From contig NZ_BAVR01000009.1 in assembly GCF_000521465.1 (NCBI RefSeq), positions 1-64,000 of the forward strand: a stretch of 64,000 bases of DNA, written 5' to 3'. Shown piece by piece: positions 39,719 to 50,359 of the stretch. A model generated the notes under the pieces. That model saw only the letters and a list, made by a program, of their open reading frames with translations. It made no database searches and was not told the origin of the DNA. Position 1 is the first letter of the stretch, and each line of letters opens with the position of its first letter. Source of the DNA: Acetivibrio straminisolvens JCM 21531. Lineage in GTDB: Bacteria > Bacillota > Clostridia > Acetivibrionales > Acetivibrionaceae. The position numbers and the translations under genes were made by a program.

Positions 39719-41430
39719 ATGCTTCAACGGTTGGAAATTCAGAATGTGGCTATAATTGACAGGGTTGAAATTGAGCTGGGAGACGGGCTTAATGTATTGA
39801 CCGGCGAAACGGGAGCGGGCAAGTCCATCATAATTGACTCAATAAATGCAATTCTTGGGCAAAGGCTGTCCAAAGACCTTATAAGGACAGGCAGGGACAA
39901 GGCTGTTGTTGAAGCTGTTTTTCACGTGGATAAAAAAAGGGTTGAGGATCTTTTGGAAAGTTTTGGAATAGAAGGGGAAGAGGACGGCACTTTGGTTATA
40001 TCAAGGGAGTTTACCGTCACAGGAAAGAATACCTGCAGGATTAACGGCAGAATTGCAACTGTTTCAATGCTCAAGCAATTGGGAGAAAGACTCATTGATG
40101 TCCATGGACAGCATGACAACCAATCCCTCCTTCGAACCGAAAGCCACATTGATCTTCTGGATTCTTTTGCATCTTCCGGGCTGCAGAGCTTGAAAGATGA
40201 GTATTTGAAGCATCTTGAGACATACCGTGGGATTAAAAGCAAATTAAAAGAATTGACCGGCGACAGGAATGAAAGGGAGCGTAAAATAGATATTCTCAAA
40301 TATCAGATTGATGAAATAAAAAAGGCAAAGCTAAAGATTGGCGAAGAAGAGGAGCTTGCAAGGCAGAGGGGACTTTTGGCAAATTCCGAGAAAATTACAA
40401 ACGCACTTTCCAACGCTTATGAACTTTTGGGCACAGGGAGCAAATTCGGAGAATCCGCGCTGGATATAGTAAATAAAGCAGTGTCGGATTTTGACAGTAT
40501 AGAGGAGTTTGATGTAAAGTACGGTGAGATTAGAAAGAGAATAGAGGCAGTTGCTATTGAACTTGACGATATTGTTTCGGAAATTCGCAGCTTGCGGGAC
40601 AATGTGGAATATGACCCAAGTCTTCTTATGCAAATTGAAGACAGGCTCGATGTATTGTACAGGCTTAAAAAGAAGTATGGGGATTCGGTGGAAGAAATTT
40701 TAGAATATAAGGCCGGAATTCAAAAGGAATTGGACGAGATTATAAATAATGAAGACATGGTGAATAAGCTAAATGAAGAGCTTCTTGAAGAGGATAAGGA
40801 GCTATACCGTTTGGCAAAGGAAATAAACAGCGAGAGGGTGAAGGCCTCAAAGCTTCTTGAAGATAGGATAGGAGAGGAGCTTAAGGACCTAGAAATGAAA
40901 AGCACCAGCCTTAAGGTGGAAATAGATTTTGACGATTCCATGGACAAGGGTGAAAGAAAGTACAATCACAACGGACTTGACCGGGTTGAGTTTATGATAT
41001 CCACCAATGTGGGTGAGCCTTTAAAACCTTTGGCAAAGATAGCCTCCGGCGGTGAAATGTCAAGGGTTATGCTTGCCATAAAGACAATTCTTGCTAAAGT
41101 AGATAAAATACCCACAATGATATTCGATGAGATTGACATCGGAATAAGCGGTATTGCCGCTCAAAAGGTGGGAGAGAAGCTTTGCTACATCTCGAAAACC
41201 CATCAGGTTATATCTGTTACCCATCTGGCACAAATAGCTGTATGGCAGACAATAACTATTATATTGACAAGGTAACCGAGGACGGCAATACAAAGACAGT
41301 AGTTAAAAAGCTTGATGAAAAAGGCAAGAGGGATGAGATAGCAAGGATTATCGGAGGAGCAAGTATTACCGATATTACATTAAAGCATGCTGAAGAAATG
41401 CTTGTCAAAGCAAGGGAATTTAAAAAATAG
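39719..41430 (+). CDS. recN: DNA repair protein RecN (frameshifted)
   Basis: RecN is an SMC-like ATPase that helps join broken DNA ends. Walker A is GETGAGKSIIIDSI near residue 29. A long coiled-coil middle (about 160-390) includes the QHDNQSLL block. The signature LAKIASGGEMSRVMLAIK and Walker B TMIFDEIDIGISG lie near 440-475, and ISVTHLAQIAVMADNNYYI follows. One A is missing near 41242 in that last block, which ends the frame early. Corrected length is 570 residues. ATG 39719 follows GAGGG. Confidence 0.95.
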
Positions 41431-41448
41431 GTTTTTGAATAAACTTGT

Positions 41449-41490
41449 AAAAAGCTTGGGAGAACGACAATCCCAAGCTTTTTATTTTGC
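41449..41490 (+). terminator. Rho-independent terminator after recN
   Basis: A perfect 13-bp stem (41449-41461 with 41471-41483) around a 9-base loop is followed by ATTTT. Two copies of the double-hairpin repeat follow at once. Confidence 0.9.
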
Positions 41491-41550
41491 CTCTTGGAAT
41501 GAAATGAAAGAGGCAAAAGCGAAGTGACTCTCGATGTCCCGGGCTTTTTT
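41489..41550 (+). repeat. double-hairpin intergenic repeat, copy A
   Basis: The element begins GCCTCTTGGAATGAAATGAA and ends GGGCTTTTTT. The left hairpin has arms CCTCTT/AAGAGG. The right one has outer arms AAAAGC/GCTTTT with inner arms near GTGAC/GTCCC, slightly degraded compared with copy B. Confidence 0.8.
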
Positions 41551-41551
41551 T

Positions 41552-41609
41552 GCCTCTTGGAATAAAATGAAAGAGGCAAAAGCGAAGGGACTCGATGTCC
41601 CGAGCTTTT
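41552..41609 (+). repeat. double-hairpin intergenic repeat, copy B
   Basis: This 58-base copy differs from the one at 53536-53593 by a single base (T/A-type change in the left loop). Left hairpin CCTCTT/AAGAGG; right hairpin AAAAGC-GGGAC-TCGAT-GTCCC-GCTTTT, which with its T run makes a terminator. Confidence 0.85.
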
Positions 41610-41799
41610 GTTTTATAAAAACTAAGCCGCTATTTTTTAACATTATTTCAGAACTGTTTTTGGTGAATAATTAAGGTTGTTATAGGTTAATTTAATGTTA
41701 GTAATCGAGGGGAAAAACAATCAATACCAGAATATTTATGTTAACAAATTTTTAGGAGAATTTCTATTTTCAAGAACTAGACAACAGGAGGTGAGCCGT

Positions 41800-43139
41800 T
41801 TGAAGTTTATAAAACCTACTAAAAGAAAACTAATAGTTTTTTTTAGTGCTTTTGCCGCAATTTTGAGTATTGCATATATAAGATTAATTTATATCTTTCC
41901 CAACCAGTTAACATTATTTGAAAACCAGGAATATATTTATAAATTCAAGAATCCGCTTCTTGTAAACCTTGTAAATTTCAAATCAGATAACAATGATATA
42001 TTAATATTTGACAGTGAAGACATAAAAGTTAATAATGAAGATTATAAGGGTACCGGAAACAGAGTGATGTTCAAAGCCAGCAAACTGGGAAGAACAAGCT
42101 TGAGTTTGAAGCTTTTAGGGCTTATTCCCTTAAAGACGATGTATGTTGACGTTGTTCCGTATAAAGAGGTTGTTGCCTGCGGAAATACTGTAGGAGTAAA
42201 AATTAAAGTAGACGGAATATTGGTTATTGGATTGTCGGATGTTGAAACCCCCGATGGAAAGAAGCTTCTTCCGGCCAGGGATTCCGGGCTCAAACCCGGG
42301 GATCTCATAGTTGAAGTGAACAACAACCGTGTTGATACTGCCTATGATTTGATAAATGAAGTGGAAAAAAGCATGGGGGGAACATATGGGTAAAATATAA
42401 AAGGGGAAACAGCTATAACAATGCAAAAATGACGCCGGTTAAATCGGTTGAAGATAATAAGTACCATGTAGGGATGTGGGTCAGAGACAGCACGGCAGGT
42501 ATTGGAACGCTTACATTTTACGACCCGGTGACTAAAGGTTTCGGAGCCTTAGGACACGGTATTACGGATATTGATACGGGAGCAATTATGCCCGTTGAAA
42601 GAGGGGAACTCATAGAATCAAATATTCTTACTATAAAAAAGGGCACTAAAGGCAACCCGGGAGAGCTTAAGGGTGTATTGATAGAAGACGGTGGTGCCTT
42701 GGGAAAAATAATAAAAAACAGTCATTATGGCATATACGGTACTTTGAATGATACGGCTTTGGATAAGTTTTCAAACGTAAGATATCCTATAGCTTTGAGA
42801 AATGATATAAAGGTAGGGCCTGCCACTATACTCGCCAATATTGACGGAAAAAATGTTGAAGAATACAGTATTGAAATTGAAAAGGTTTCAAGGAAAAGTG
42901 CCAATGGTTTGAAAGGAATGATTATAAGGGTAACTGACCAAAGACTTCTTGAAGCAACGGGAGGTATTGTTCAGGGAATGTCAGGCAGTCCCATTTTACA
43001 GGACGGCAAACTGGTAGGAGCTGTAACCCACGTACTGGTGAATGATCCGGCAAGGGGATATGGTATATTGATCGAGTGGATGGTAAAAAATATGGCGGAT
43101 GCAAATTTACAAAGTGTTGAAATGGCCAATGCTTCTTAA
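41800..43139 (+). CDS. spoIVB: SpoIVB serine peptidase (frameshifted)
   Basis: SpoIVB is secreted from the forespore and starts the pro-sigma-K checkpoint cascade. An N-terminal membrane anchor (about residues 10-30) precedes a PDZ domain with LLPARDSGLKPGDLIVEVNN near 160-230. The S55 peptidase domain has the histidine in FGALGHGITD and the serine in GIVQGMSGSPILQDG. One G is missing in the run 42388-42390, between the PDZ and peptidase domains. The corrected product is 446 residues. TTG 41800 is chosen because AGGAGGTGA lies just before it; an open frame runs upstream without such a site. spo0A follows, as in all spore formers of this group. Confidence 0.94.
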
Positions 43140-43409
43140 AATAAATATTTACTTCAAACATAATTTGTAACAAACATTAAAATATGTGTATTTTCGTAGG
43201 GAGGATACACATATTTTACATAAATTGCATATTTCCCGGAATTTTGCATATTTCCGAGTTTTTTAAAATATTCTTTTTAGATTAAAAAATATCATAAAAG
43301 GTTTTATTGTGCCGGAAAATCCACAAATACCAGTACTTACAGTAAATGAATATGCAGTATTATATATGTAAATATAGTTATATAAAGATTAATTTCATTA
43401 CCCAGTATA

Positions 43410-43438
43410 TTGAAATTTTGTCGAATAGACAATATAAT
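43410..43438 (+). promoter_or_regulatory. spo0A promoter with 0A box in the spacer
   Basis: TTGAAA 43410-43415 and TATAAT 43433-43438 are 17 bases apart, a good sigma-A promoter. TGTCGAA at 43419-43425, a perfect 0A box core for Spo0A binding, lies between them. Bound Spo0A would compete with RNA polymerase there. The leader to spo0A is about 45 bases. Confidence 0.7.
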
Positions 43439-43490
43439 AATGCTATAAATTTACTAACAGTCTTTTACAAAAAATTAAGGGGGAGTCAAT

Positions 43491-44299
43491 TTGACGTCAA
43501 ATAAGATTCGGGTTGTAATCGCAGATGATAATAGGGAGTTTGGTGATATTTTATATGAATACCTCAATAATCAGGAAGATATTGAAGTAGTCGGCGTAGC
43601 AGAGACGGTATCGAAGCTTATGATCTTATAGTTGAAAAACTTCCTGACATTGCGATACTTGATATCATTATGCCCCATTTAGACGGATTGGGAGTTTTGG
43701 AAAAAATAGGGGCAACTGCAATCAGTAAGAGACCGCTGTTTATTATTCTTTCCGCGGTAGGCCAGGACAAGATAACACAAAGAGCACTGGCACTGGGAGC
43801 GGAATACTATGTTGTAAAACCTTTTGATATGGAAGTTTTGATTTCAAGAATAAGGCAACTGAAGAATGTAGGCCAATCCAATGTTATAAGGCAGGAGAAT
43901 ATCGCAAGCGAAATCAAAGCATCCTATCACCTGCCACAGCCAAAGAATCTTGAAGCTGAAGTAACGAATATTATGCATGAAATAGGCGTGCCGGCACATA
44001 TAAAAGGTTATCAGTATCTAAGGGATGCCATCATAATGGTTGTCAAGGACCTTGACGTGATAAATTCAATTACAAAGCAGTTATATCCTTCGATAGCAAA
44101 GGAATACAATACGACGCCCAGCAGGGTTGAAAGGGCAATAAGGCATGCAATCGAAGTTGCATGGAGCAGAGGACAGATTGATACAATAGATTCCCTGTTT
44201 GGCTATACGATAAATATCGGAAAGGGTAAGCCCACAAACTCCGAATTTATAGCTATGGTAGCCGATAAGCTGAGATTGGAAATGAAGATGGCGACATAA
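43491..44299 (+). CDS. spo0A: sporulation master regulator Spo0A (frameshifted)
   Basis: Spo0A is the phosphorylated response regulator that commits the cell to sporulation. The N-terminal receiver has the acidic pair in VVIADDN, the phosphoacceptor Asp58 in [13 protein letters not shown], and the lysine of VVKPFD. The C-terminal DNA-binding domain has the recognition helix [15 protein letters not shown]. One A is missing near 43601 in the codons for GVARDGIEA. The corrected length is 269 residues, like other Spo0A proteins. It starts at TTG after GGGGGAG. A 0A box lies in its own promoter. Confidence 0.96.
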
Positions 44300-44320
44300 A
44301 AAACATGGAATAGGCATGGG

Positions 44321-44370
44321 GCGGTAATAAATTTTAAGACAAAATCTTAGAATTTATTACTGCTTTTATT
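44321..44370 (+). terminator. bidirectional terminator between spo0A and the MBL-fold gene
   Basis: A 19-bp stem with wobbles (44321-44339 with 44345-44363) around CAAAA is followed by TTTTATTTTA, between convergent genes. Confidence 0.85.
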
Positions 44371-45070
44371 TTACTGCTTCCACTACATTAAAGCCAAGCT
44401 CTAATGCCTCGTCCCTGTTGAATTCCGGGTCAATATGCATGCAATACACTTTATGCCTAAGCTCCGGCTTTATCAGTTTTGCAAGTCTCCCGAGGTAAAA
44501 ATGGGGATTTTCGCTGTAGTCGATTCCGCAGGTATCTTGATACAAGAAATCAATACTGCCTTTTTCCAGACCTTCCAGCACAAAATTGCTGATGGAATTG
44601 GAATCTCCGCTGTAATATAATGTAGAGCCGTCCAATTTAAAGAGTACTCCATAGGATGGAATTGAATCCACATGGGAACATTTCCTAAAAGAAACTTCCA
44701 TATTAAAATCATTATTTTTAATTACTGTATCCACAGAGCTCAGAACTTCATAGAAATTGGTTCTTACACCCATGCTGCCCAAAATCACGTCTATAAGATT
44801 CTTATCGGGAAAAAGAATTTTTGGTCTCAAATTTTTGATATAGTAAGAATAAAAAACCAATTCACCGAGGCTTCCTATATGATCGGGGTGAGTATGGGTT
44901 ATAATGATATACAGTTCCGAAACGTCGTCTATAAGATTTAGGCTGCGGAGCCTACCGAATACGGTACTGCCGCAGTCGAACAAAATAAAATATTTCTCTT
45001 TTTTTATATATGCACTGTTATTGCCCAATTGGGTGTTAAAAGCACTGCCAATACCAAGAAAATTTATCAT
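44366..45070 (-). CDS. metallo-beta-lactamase fold hydrolase
   Basis: The 234-residue protein has the MBL fold with the zinc motif THTHPDHIGS near residue 60. A later histidine is in KCSHVDSIPS, an aspartate in YYSGDSNS and a C-terminal histidine in YCMHIDPE, so both metal sites look intact. There is no signal peptide. The family includes RNase Z-like, phosphodiesterase and other hydrolases; I cannot name the substrate. It faces spo0A across a shared terminator. Confidence 0.85.
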   Translation of the reverse strand: MINFLGIGSAFNTQLGNNSAYIKKEKYFILFDCGSTVFGRLRSLNLIDDVSELYIIITHTHPDHIGSLGELVFYSYYIKNLRPKILFPDKNLIDVILGSMGVRTNFYEVLSSVDTVIKNNDFNMEVSFRKCSHVDSIPSYGVLFKLDGSTLYYSGDSNSISNFVLEGLEKGSIDFLYQDTCGIDYSENPHFYLGRLAKLIKPELRHKVYCMHIDPEFNRDEALELGFNVVEAVK

Positions 45071-45372
45071 TCATCCAACCTCGACTCAGCTTAAGTATTT
45101 AAAAAAATAAAAATTAACTGTTAATAATAGTATAATAGAATTCGATATAAACATCAAACACATATTTTTTTACTTGATTTTGTGGAAAAATAATGCAATA
45201 ATATTTATACAATGTATTTTATGGTTTTTTAATACATATCTTGACTTGATCATCATATAAGGAAACACCAATCTTTGATTAATCTAAAGTTCCAAGATGC
45301 TAGGGGAAGTAACAAACTCTAATCCATGGTATTGTGTATGCAACAAACTAAAAAACGTGGGAGTGTGAAGAA
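45071..45372. other. divergent intergenic region before the chemotaxis cluster
   Basis: This 302-base A+T-rich region contains no gene. TTGACT at 45241-45246 and TATAAG just downstream are too close together for a sigma-A promoter, and I found no sigma-D (motility) promoter match. Confidence 0.4.
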
Positions 45373-45726
45373 ATGAAGAGAATCTTAATAGTCGACGATG
45401 CTGGATTTATGAGGGCATCACTCAAAATGATGCTGGAAAGACATGGACATGAGGTGGTTGGAGAAGCAGAAAACGGCCTGGTTGCTGTCACCAAGTATAA
45501 GGAAATCAAGCCGGATATAGTTACGATGGATATAACTATGCCTGTATGTGACGGGATAAAGGCGGTCAAAATGATTAAAGAGTTTGACCCCGATGCAAAA
45601 GTTATAATGATTTCCTCAATGGGCCAGGAGTGTTTTGTAAAGGATGCAATTTTAGCAGGCGCAAAAGGATTCATTGTAAAGCCATTCAAAGAAGATTATG
45701 TTATACAAGCCATTGAAAAATTGTAA
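45373..45726 (+). CDS. cheY: chemotaxis response regulator CheY
   Basis: This 117-residue single receiver domain has the acidic pair in ILIVDDAGFMR, the phosphoacceptor aspartate in IVTMDITMPVCDG near residue 54, a switch serine in MISSMGQ and the lysine in IVKPFKE. It fits CheY, which carries phosphate from CheA to its target. It starts the cluster; cheA follows after 44 bases. Confidence 0.93.
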   Translation: MKRILIVDDAGFMRASLKMMLERHGHEVVGEAENGLVAVTKYKEIKPDIVTMDITMPVCDGIKAVKMIKEFDPDAKVIMISSMGQECFVKDAILAGAKGFIVKPFKEDYVIQAIEKL

Positions 45727-45770
45727 TAGCTGGGAAGTAGCAATAAATACACACACGGAGGTGGTAGAAG

Positions 45771-47910
45771 TTGGCTGATAACGTTAGTCGTGAGCCTATG
45801 CTGGATATGTTTATATTTGAAACACTCCAGTTATTGGATCAATTAGAGCAATCCCTAATTAGCAGTGAAAAGGAAAGCGGTTTTGAATCTTCGATAGATG
45901 AGATTTTCAGAATCATGCACACAATAAAGGGCTCAGCAGCTATGATGCTCTTTGATGATATATCAAAACTTGCCCATTCTATTGAAGACTTGTTTTTTTA
46001 TCTGCGTGAGGAAAAGCCCGAAAATATTAATTCGACAGAAATTACAGATATTGTGCTAAACGGAGTTGACTTTATTAAGAACGAGACTGCCAAGATTGAA
46101 AACGGGCAGAAACCCGATGGTGATGCCACTGACCTTATAAAAGAAATAAGGGACTACTTAAGCAATTTGAAAAGTGTGAACAGTGGCGACAGCAATTCCA
46201 CTGATTCTGAATCATCTGGTACTTTGGAGGTTGAGAAAGATCAGAAGTACTATATCAGCTCAAATAGATCGGTATCGACCCCAAAGAGTCATAAATACGA
46301 GGCTGTTCTTAAATTTGAGGATCAGTGCGGCATGGAAAACATCAGGCATTTTCTGTAATTCACGATTTAAAGGAAATAGCCGATGTAAATTATTTCTATC
46401 CTGAGGATGTTATTGAGGGCGGCGGAGACAGTGAGATCATTCAAAAGGAAGGCTTTAGGGTAGTATTCAGTACTGATTTGGGACTTGACGAGGTAAAAGA
46501 AAGGTTATCCCATACCCTGCTTCTTAAGAGTCTTGATGTATATGTAATAAATGAAGATCTTGAAGATGTAATAGGAGATATGGAAGGTACTGGGGAAGAC
46601 GAACCGAAAGAAGAGAATAGACAGTCCCGAAAAGATATTGTTTTGAACGATACTTTGCAAGCTTCCGAGCAAAACGGGAATTCTTCCGACAGGCAGCCTT
46701 TACAAGAGAAAAAAGCAAGTCCGTCGGGTGAGAATGTTGCAGCTTCAAGCAAGCAAAGTGTTATAAGTGTCAACATAGCAAAACTTGACAAGCTAATGGA
46801 TCTGGTTGGGGAAATAGTTATTTCCGAAGCATGGTAACGCAGAATCCCGACCTTGAAGGACTTCAACTCGACAATTTTCACAAGGCCGCAAGACAGCTCA
46901 ACAAGTTGACAAATGAACTGCAGGATGTGGTGATGTCAATCCGTATGGTTCCTCTATCAATGACTTTCCAAAAGATGAACAGGATAGTCAGGGATATGGG
47001 CAAAAAATTGAATAAGTCAATAGAGCTGGAGATAATAGGAGAGGAAACCGAAGTTGACAAAAATATTATTGAACGGATATCCGACCCGCTTATTCACCTT
47101 ATAAGAAATGCTGTAGACCACGGACTTGAAGATGCGGAGGAAAGAGTGGCAAAGGGAAAACCTCCGGCAGGAAAGATTACTCTTGAAGCTAAAAATGCGG
47201 GAGGAGATGTATGGATATTCGTAAAGGATGACGGAAGAGGACTCAACCGGGAAAAAATACTTAAAAAAGCGAGAGTGGCAGGTCTTATACACAAGCCTGA
47301 AAACGAGCTTACGGATAAAGAAATATATTCATTTATTTTCACGCCGGGTTTCTCTACAAAGGATAATGTCACTGAATTCTCCGGGCGCGGTGTGGGAATG
47401 GATATCGTAAGCAACAACATTTCCATGGTGGGCGGAACGATTTTTGTTGACAGTGTACCGGATAACGGAACGATAATCTCTATAAAATTGCCTTTGACCT
47501 TGGCAATTATCAACGGTATGAGTATTAAAGTCGGAAAATCCAGATATACAATACCGACTATATCAATCAAGGAATCCTTTAAAGTAAAAAATGAAGCAAT
47601 CATCACAGACTCCGAAGGAAATGAAATGATTATGGTAAGAGGTGAAGTTTATCCTATAGTAAGACTTCACAGGTTCTACAAAATCGATACCGCAGTTACG
47701 GATATAAATGACGGAATAATTGTTATGGTTGAAAATGACTCCAAAGTAATATGCATATTTGCGGATGAGCTTTTGGGCGAACAACAGGTAGTAGTCAAGG
47801 CACTGCCCAAGTATATTAAGAAGGTAAAGGGCATAGGAGGCTGTACGCTTTTAGGTGACGGAAGCATAAGTCTAATATTGGATATTGCTGGATTAGTAGA
47901 TATAAATTAG
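45771..47910 (+). CDS. cheA: chemotaxis histidine kinase CheA (two frameshifts)
   Basis: CheA is the soluble kinase of a chemosensory array. The HPt domain carries the phosphorylated His50 in IFRIMHTIKGSAAM. A P2-like region and an acidic linker follow, then a dimerisation helix (SVNIAKLDKLMDLVGEIVISEAMV) and the ATPase domain with HLIRNAVDHGLE, DDGRGLN and GRGVGMDIVSNNI. A CheW-like regulatory domain ends the protein. One G is missing at 46345-46346 and one A at 46831; corrected length is 713 residues. Translation starts at TTG after GGAGGTGG. Confidence 0.94.
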
Positions 47911-47924
47911 GAGGGTTTTTAATT

Positions 47925-48416
47925 ATGAGTGAAGCATTGGAAAATGTTTTAGAATACGAAGAAGATACTCAAAAAGGCAAATACCTCACGTTTCTTATCG
48001 GAAAAGAGGTATACGGCATAGAGATTAAGTACGTTACCGAGATAATCGGCATACAGCAGATAACTGAAGTTCCCGAGTTGCCGGAATATATCAAAGGAAT
48101 AATAAACTTAAGAGGTAAGATTATACCTGTTTTGGATGTAAGGCTTAGATTTAAAAAAGAGCCAATGGAGTACAATGACAGGACATGCATTGTGGTTGTT
48201 GATATTAATGATGTTTCTGTTGGGCTTATTGTGGATAGTGTTGCAGAAGTAATATCCATTCCGGAAGAGAATATAGTACCTCCTCCGGAAGCGAATACCG
48301 GTTTTAGCAACCGTTACATTAAGGAAATCGGCAAGGTCGGAGATGAAGTTAAGCTGCTGCTTGACTGCAATAAGCTGTTGAACGATGAAGAGTGTGAAAA
48401 TTTACTCAACATTTAA
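47925..48416 (+). CDS. cheW: chemotaxis adaptor CheW
   Basis: The 163-residue CheW-domain protein links CheA to receptors. GKYLTFLIGKEVYGIEIKYVTEIIG, PELPEYIKGIINLRGKIIPVLD and RTCIVVVDI are the family blocks. No receptor gene lies in the window. GGAGGG precedes its ATG, 14 bases after cheA. Confidence 0.95.
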   Translation: MSEALENVLEYEEDTQKGKYLTFLIGKEVYGIEIKYVTEIIGIQQITEVPELPEYIKGIINLRGKIIPVLDVRLRFKKEPMEYNDRTCIVVVDINDVSVGLIVDSVAEVISIPEENIVPPPEANTGFSNRYIKEIGKVGDEVKLLLDCNKLLNDEECENLLNI

Positions 48417-48441
48417 AAAATATGTTTGATTGGTGAGATTG

Positions 48442-49260
48442 ATGTTGAACATTACCAAAAAAGAGTTTGACAAGCTTGCAGCATATGTTAAAAGCAACTA
48501 TGGTATAAACTTAACGGAAAAGAAAAAGACATTAGTTGTGGGAAGGCTCCATAATATTCTGCAACAGATGAATTTCAAAAGTTTTTCGGATTACTATGAT
48601 TATGTGATATCCGATACAACCGGCGAAGCACTGACAACCCTTATAAACAAGATAACCACAAATCATACTTTCTTTATGAGGGAGCCAGATCACTTTGAGT
48701 TTTTTGCTTCAACTGTTTTACCGTACCTTACTGCAACGATAAAAGGCTCCATGGATCTTAGAATATGGAGCGCAGGCTGTTCAAGCGGTGAGGAACCCTA
48801 TACTCTGGCGATGATAATCGCAGACTTTTTCGGTGCGCAAAAAGCGTTCTGGGACACGAGAATTTTGGCAACAGATATCTCAATGAATGTGATCCAAAAA
48901 GCCAAACGGGGCATTTATTCAAGTGAACGTATTGAAGGGGTTCCCGATTCATGGAGAAGAAAGTATTTTAGAAAGATTGATGAGAGTAACTGGGCTGTGG
49001 CGGACAGTATTCGAAATGAGGTTATATTCAGGATTTTCAATCTTATGAATACTGCCTTTCCCTTCAAAAAAAAGTTTCATGTTATATTTTGCAGAAATGT
49101 AATGATATATTTTGATCAACAGACAAAAATGGAACTGGTAAACAGGTTCTACGAATTTACTGAGCCGGGAGGATATTTGTTTATTGGACATTCGGAGTCT
49201 TTAAACCGCGAAGAAACCGGATACAAATATATAATGCCGGCAGTATACAGAAAGGAATAG
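48442..49260 (+). CDS. cheR: chemotaxis protein methyltransferase CheR
   Basis: CheR (272 residues) methylates glutamates of chemoreceptors with S-adenosylmethionine. An N-terminal helical domain is followed by NHTFFMREPDHFEFF, the SAM site IWSAGCSSGEEPYTLAM near residue 112, LATDIS, and FCRNVMIYFD. I took ATG 48442 after GGTGAG; an upstream TTG at 48430 is possible. Confidence 0.95.
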   Translation: MLNITKKEFDKLAAYVKSNYGINLTEKKKTLVVGRLHNILQQMNFKSFSDYYDYVISDTTGEALTTLINKITTNHTFFMREPDHFEFFASTVLPYLTATIKGSMDLRIWSAGCSSGEEPYTLAMIIADFFGAQKAFWDTRILATDISMNVIQKAKRGIYSSERIEGVPDSWRRKYFRKIDESNWAVADSIRNEVIFRIFNLMNTAFPFKKKFHVIFCRNVMIYFDQQTKMELVNRFYEFTEPGGYLFIGHSESLNREETGYKYIMPAVYRKE

Positions 49261-49267
49261 ATAGAGC

Positions 49268-50308
49268 TTGAATACTATAAGAACCAGCATTAGAAAAAAA
49301 ATCAGAGTCTTGGTAGTTGATGACTCTCTTTTGTTCAGGGAAAAAATTTCAAAGGGAATAGCACAAGATTCAGCAATTGAGGTAGTCGCAACGGCATCGG
49401 ACCCTTATGAGGCCAGAGACAAGATTATTGAGTTTAAACCGGATGTTATGACTCTGGATGTTGAAATGCCGAGAATGAACGGAATTGAGTTCTTAAGGCG
49501 GCTGATGCCTCAATATCCTATTCCTGTTGTGGTGGTAAGTGCTGTAAGCAATAATGTATTTGATGCTCTAAATGCCGGTGCTGTGGATTTCGTAACAAAA
49601 CCGGATTTATCGAGCCAAAGAGGATTTGACTTTTTAATAAATGAATTGATTATAAAGATAAAAATTGCTTCAACGGCAAAAGTGGGGCACTGGAAAAGAG
49701 AATATGCCGATTCAAAAAACGTGGGAAGCATAAATACCAGAACCTCAAATAAAATCATTGCTATTGGTGCATCTACCGGAGGTACTGAAGCGATATTCAA
49801 CCTTTTAAAATCATTTCCGAGGGATATACCGGGAACGGTTATTGTTCAGCATATGCCACCGGTATTTACCAGAATGTATGCGGAGAGGCTCAATAACTCG
49901 TGTCTTATGGAAGTCAGAGAAGCTAAAAACGGAGACAGGGTTTGTCAGGGAACGGTATTGATTGCACCAGGGGATTATCATATGACACTTAAAAGAAGCG
50001 GAGCAGGTTATATAGTGGAGTGCACAAAAGGAGAAAAGGTCAGTGGACATTGTCCGTCGGTGGATGTGCTTTTTAATTCCGTTGCCCAGGTAGCCGGCAA
50101 AAATGCCATAGGGATAATACTTACAGGAATGGGCCGAGACGGTGCAAAAGGGCTTTTGGCTATGAGGCAAAAAGGAGCCCGAACGTTGGGACAGGATGAA
50201 AAATCCTGCGTTGTATACGGAATGCCGAAAGTTGCCTTTGAAATCGGTGCCGTTGAAAAGCAGGCATCTTTAGAAGCTATACCGCAATTGGTATATTCAA
50301 TGCTGTAA
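49268..50308 (+). CDS. cheB: chemotaxis methylesterase CheB
   Basis: CheB (346 residues) removes methyl groups from receptors or deamidates them. The receiver has VLVVDDSLLFR and the phosphoacceptor in VMTLDVEMPRMNG. The esterase domain has the serine in GASTGGTEAI, the histidine in VQHMPPVF and the aspartate in GMGRDGAKG. Translation starts at TTG 49268, 7 bases after cheR. Confidence 0.94.
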   Translation: MNTIRTSIRKKIRVLVVDDSLLFREKISKGIAQDSAIEVVATASDPYEARDKIIEFKPDVMTLDVEMPRMNGIEFLRRLMPQYPIPVVVVSAVSNNVFDALNAGAVDFVTKPDLSSQRGFDFLINELIIKIKIASTAKVGHWKREYADSKNVGSINTRTSNKIIAIGASTGGTEAIFNLLKSFPRDIPGTVIVQHMPPVFTRMYAERLNNSCLMEVREAKNGDRVCQGTVLIAPGDYHMTLKRSGAGYIVECTKGEKVSGHCPSVDVLFNSVAQVAGKNAIGIILTGMGRDGAKGLLAMRQKGARTLGQDEKSCVVYGMPKVAFEIGAVEKQASLEAIPQLVYSML

Positions 50309-50359
50309 AAAGCTACAGGCGTATACCGATTAACAAGATAAAAACGAGGTGGGGACGAT

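Noticed and set aside
45241-45260. Promoter from TTGACT and TATAAG before cheY
   Set aside because: The spacing is about 9 bases, too short for sigma-A recognition.
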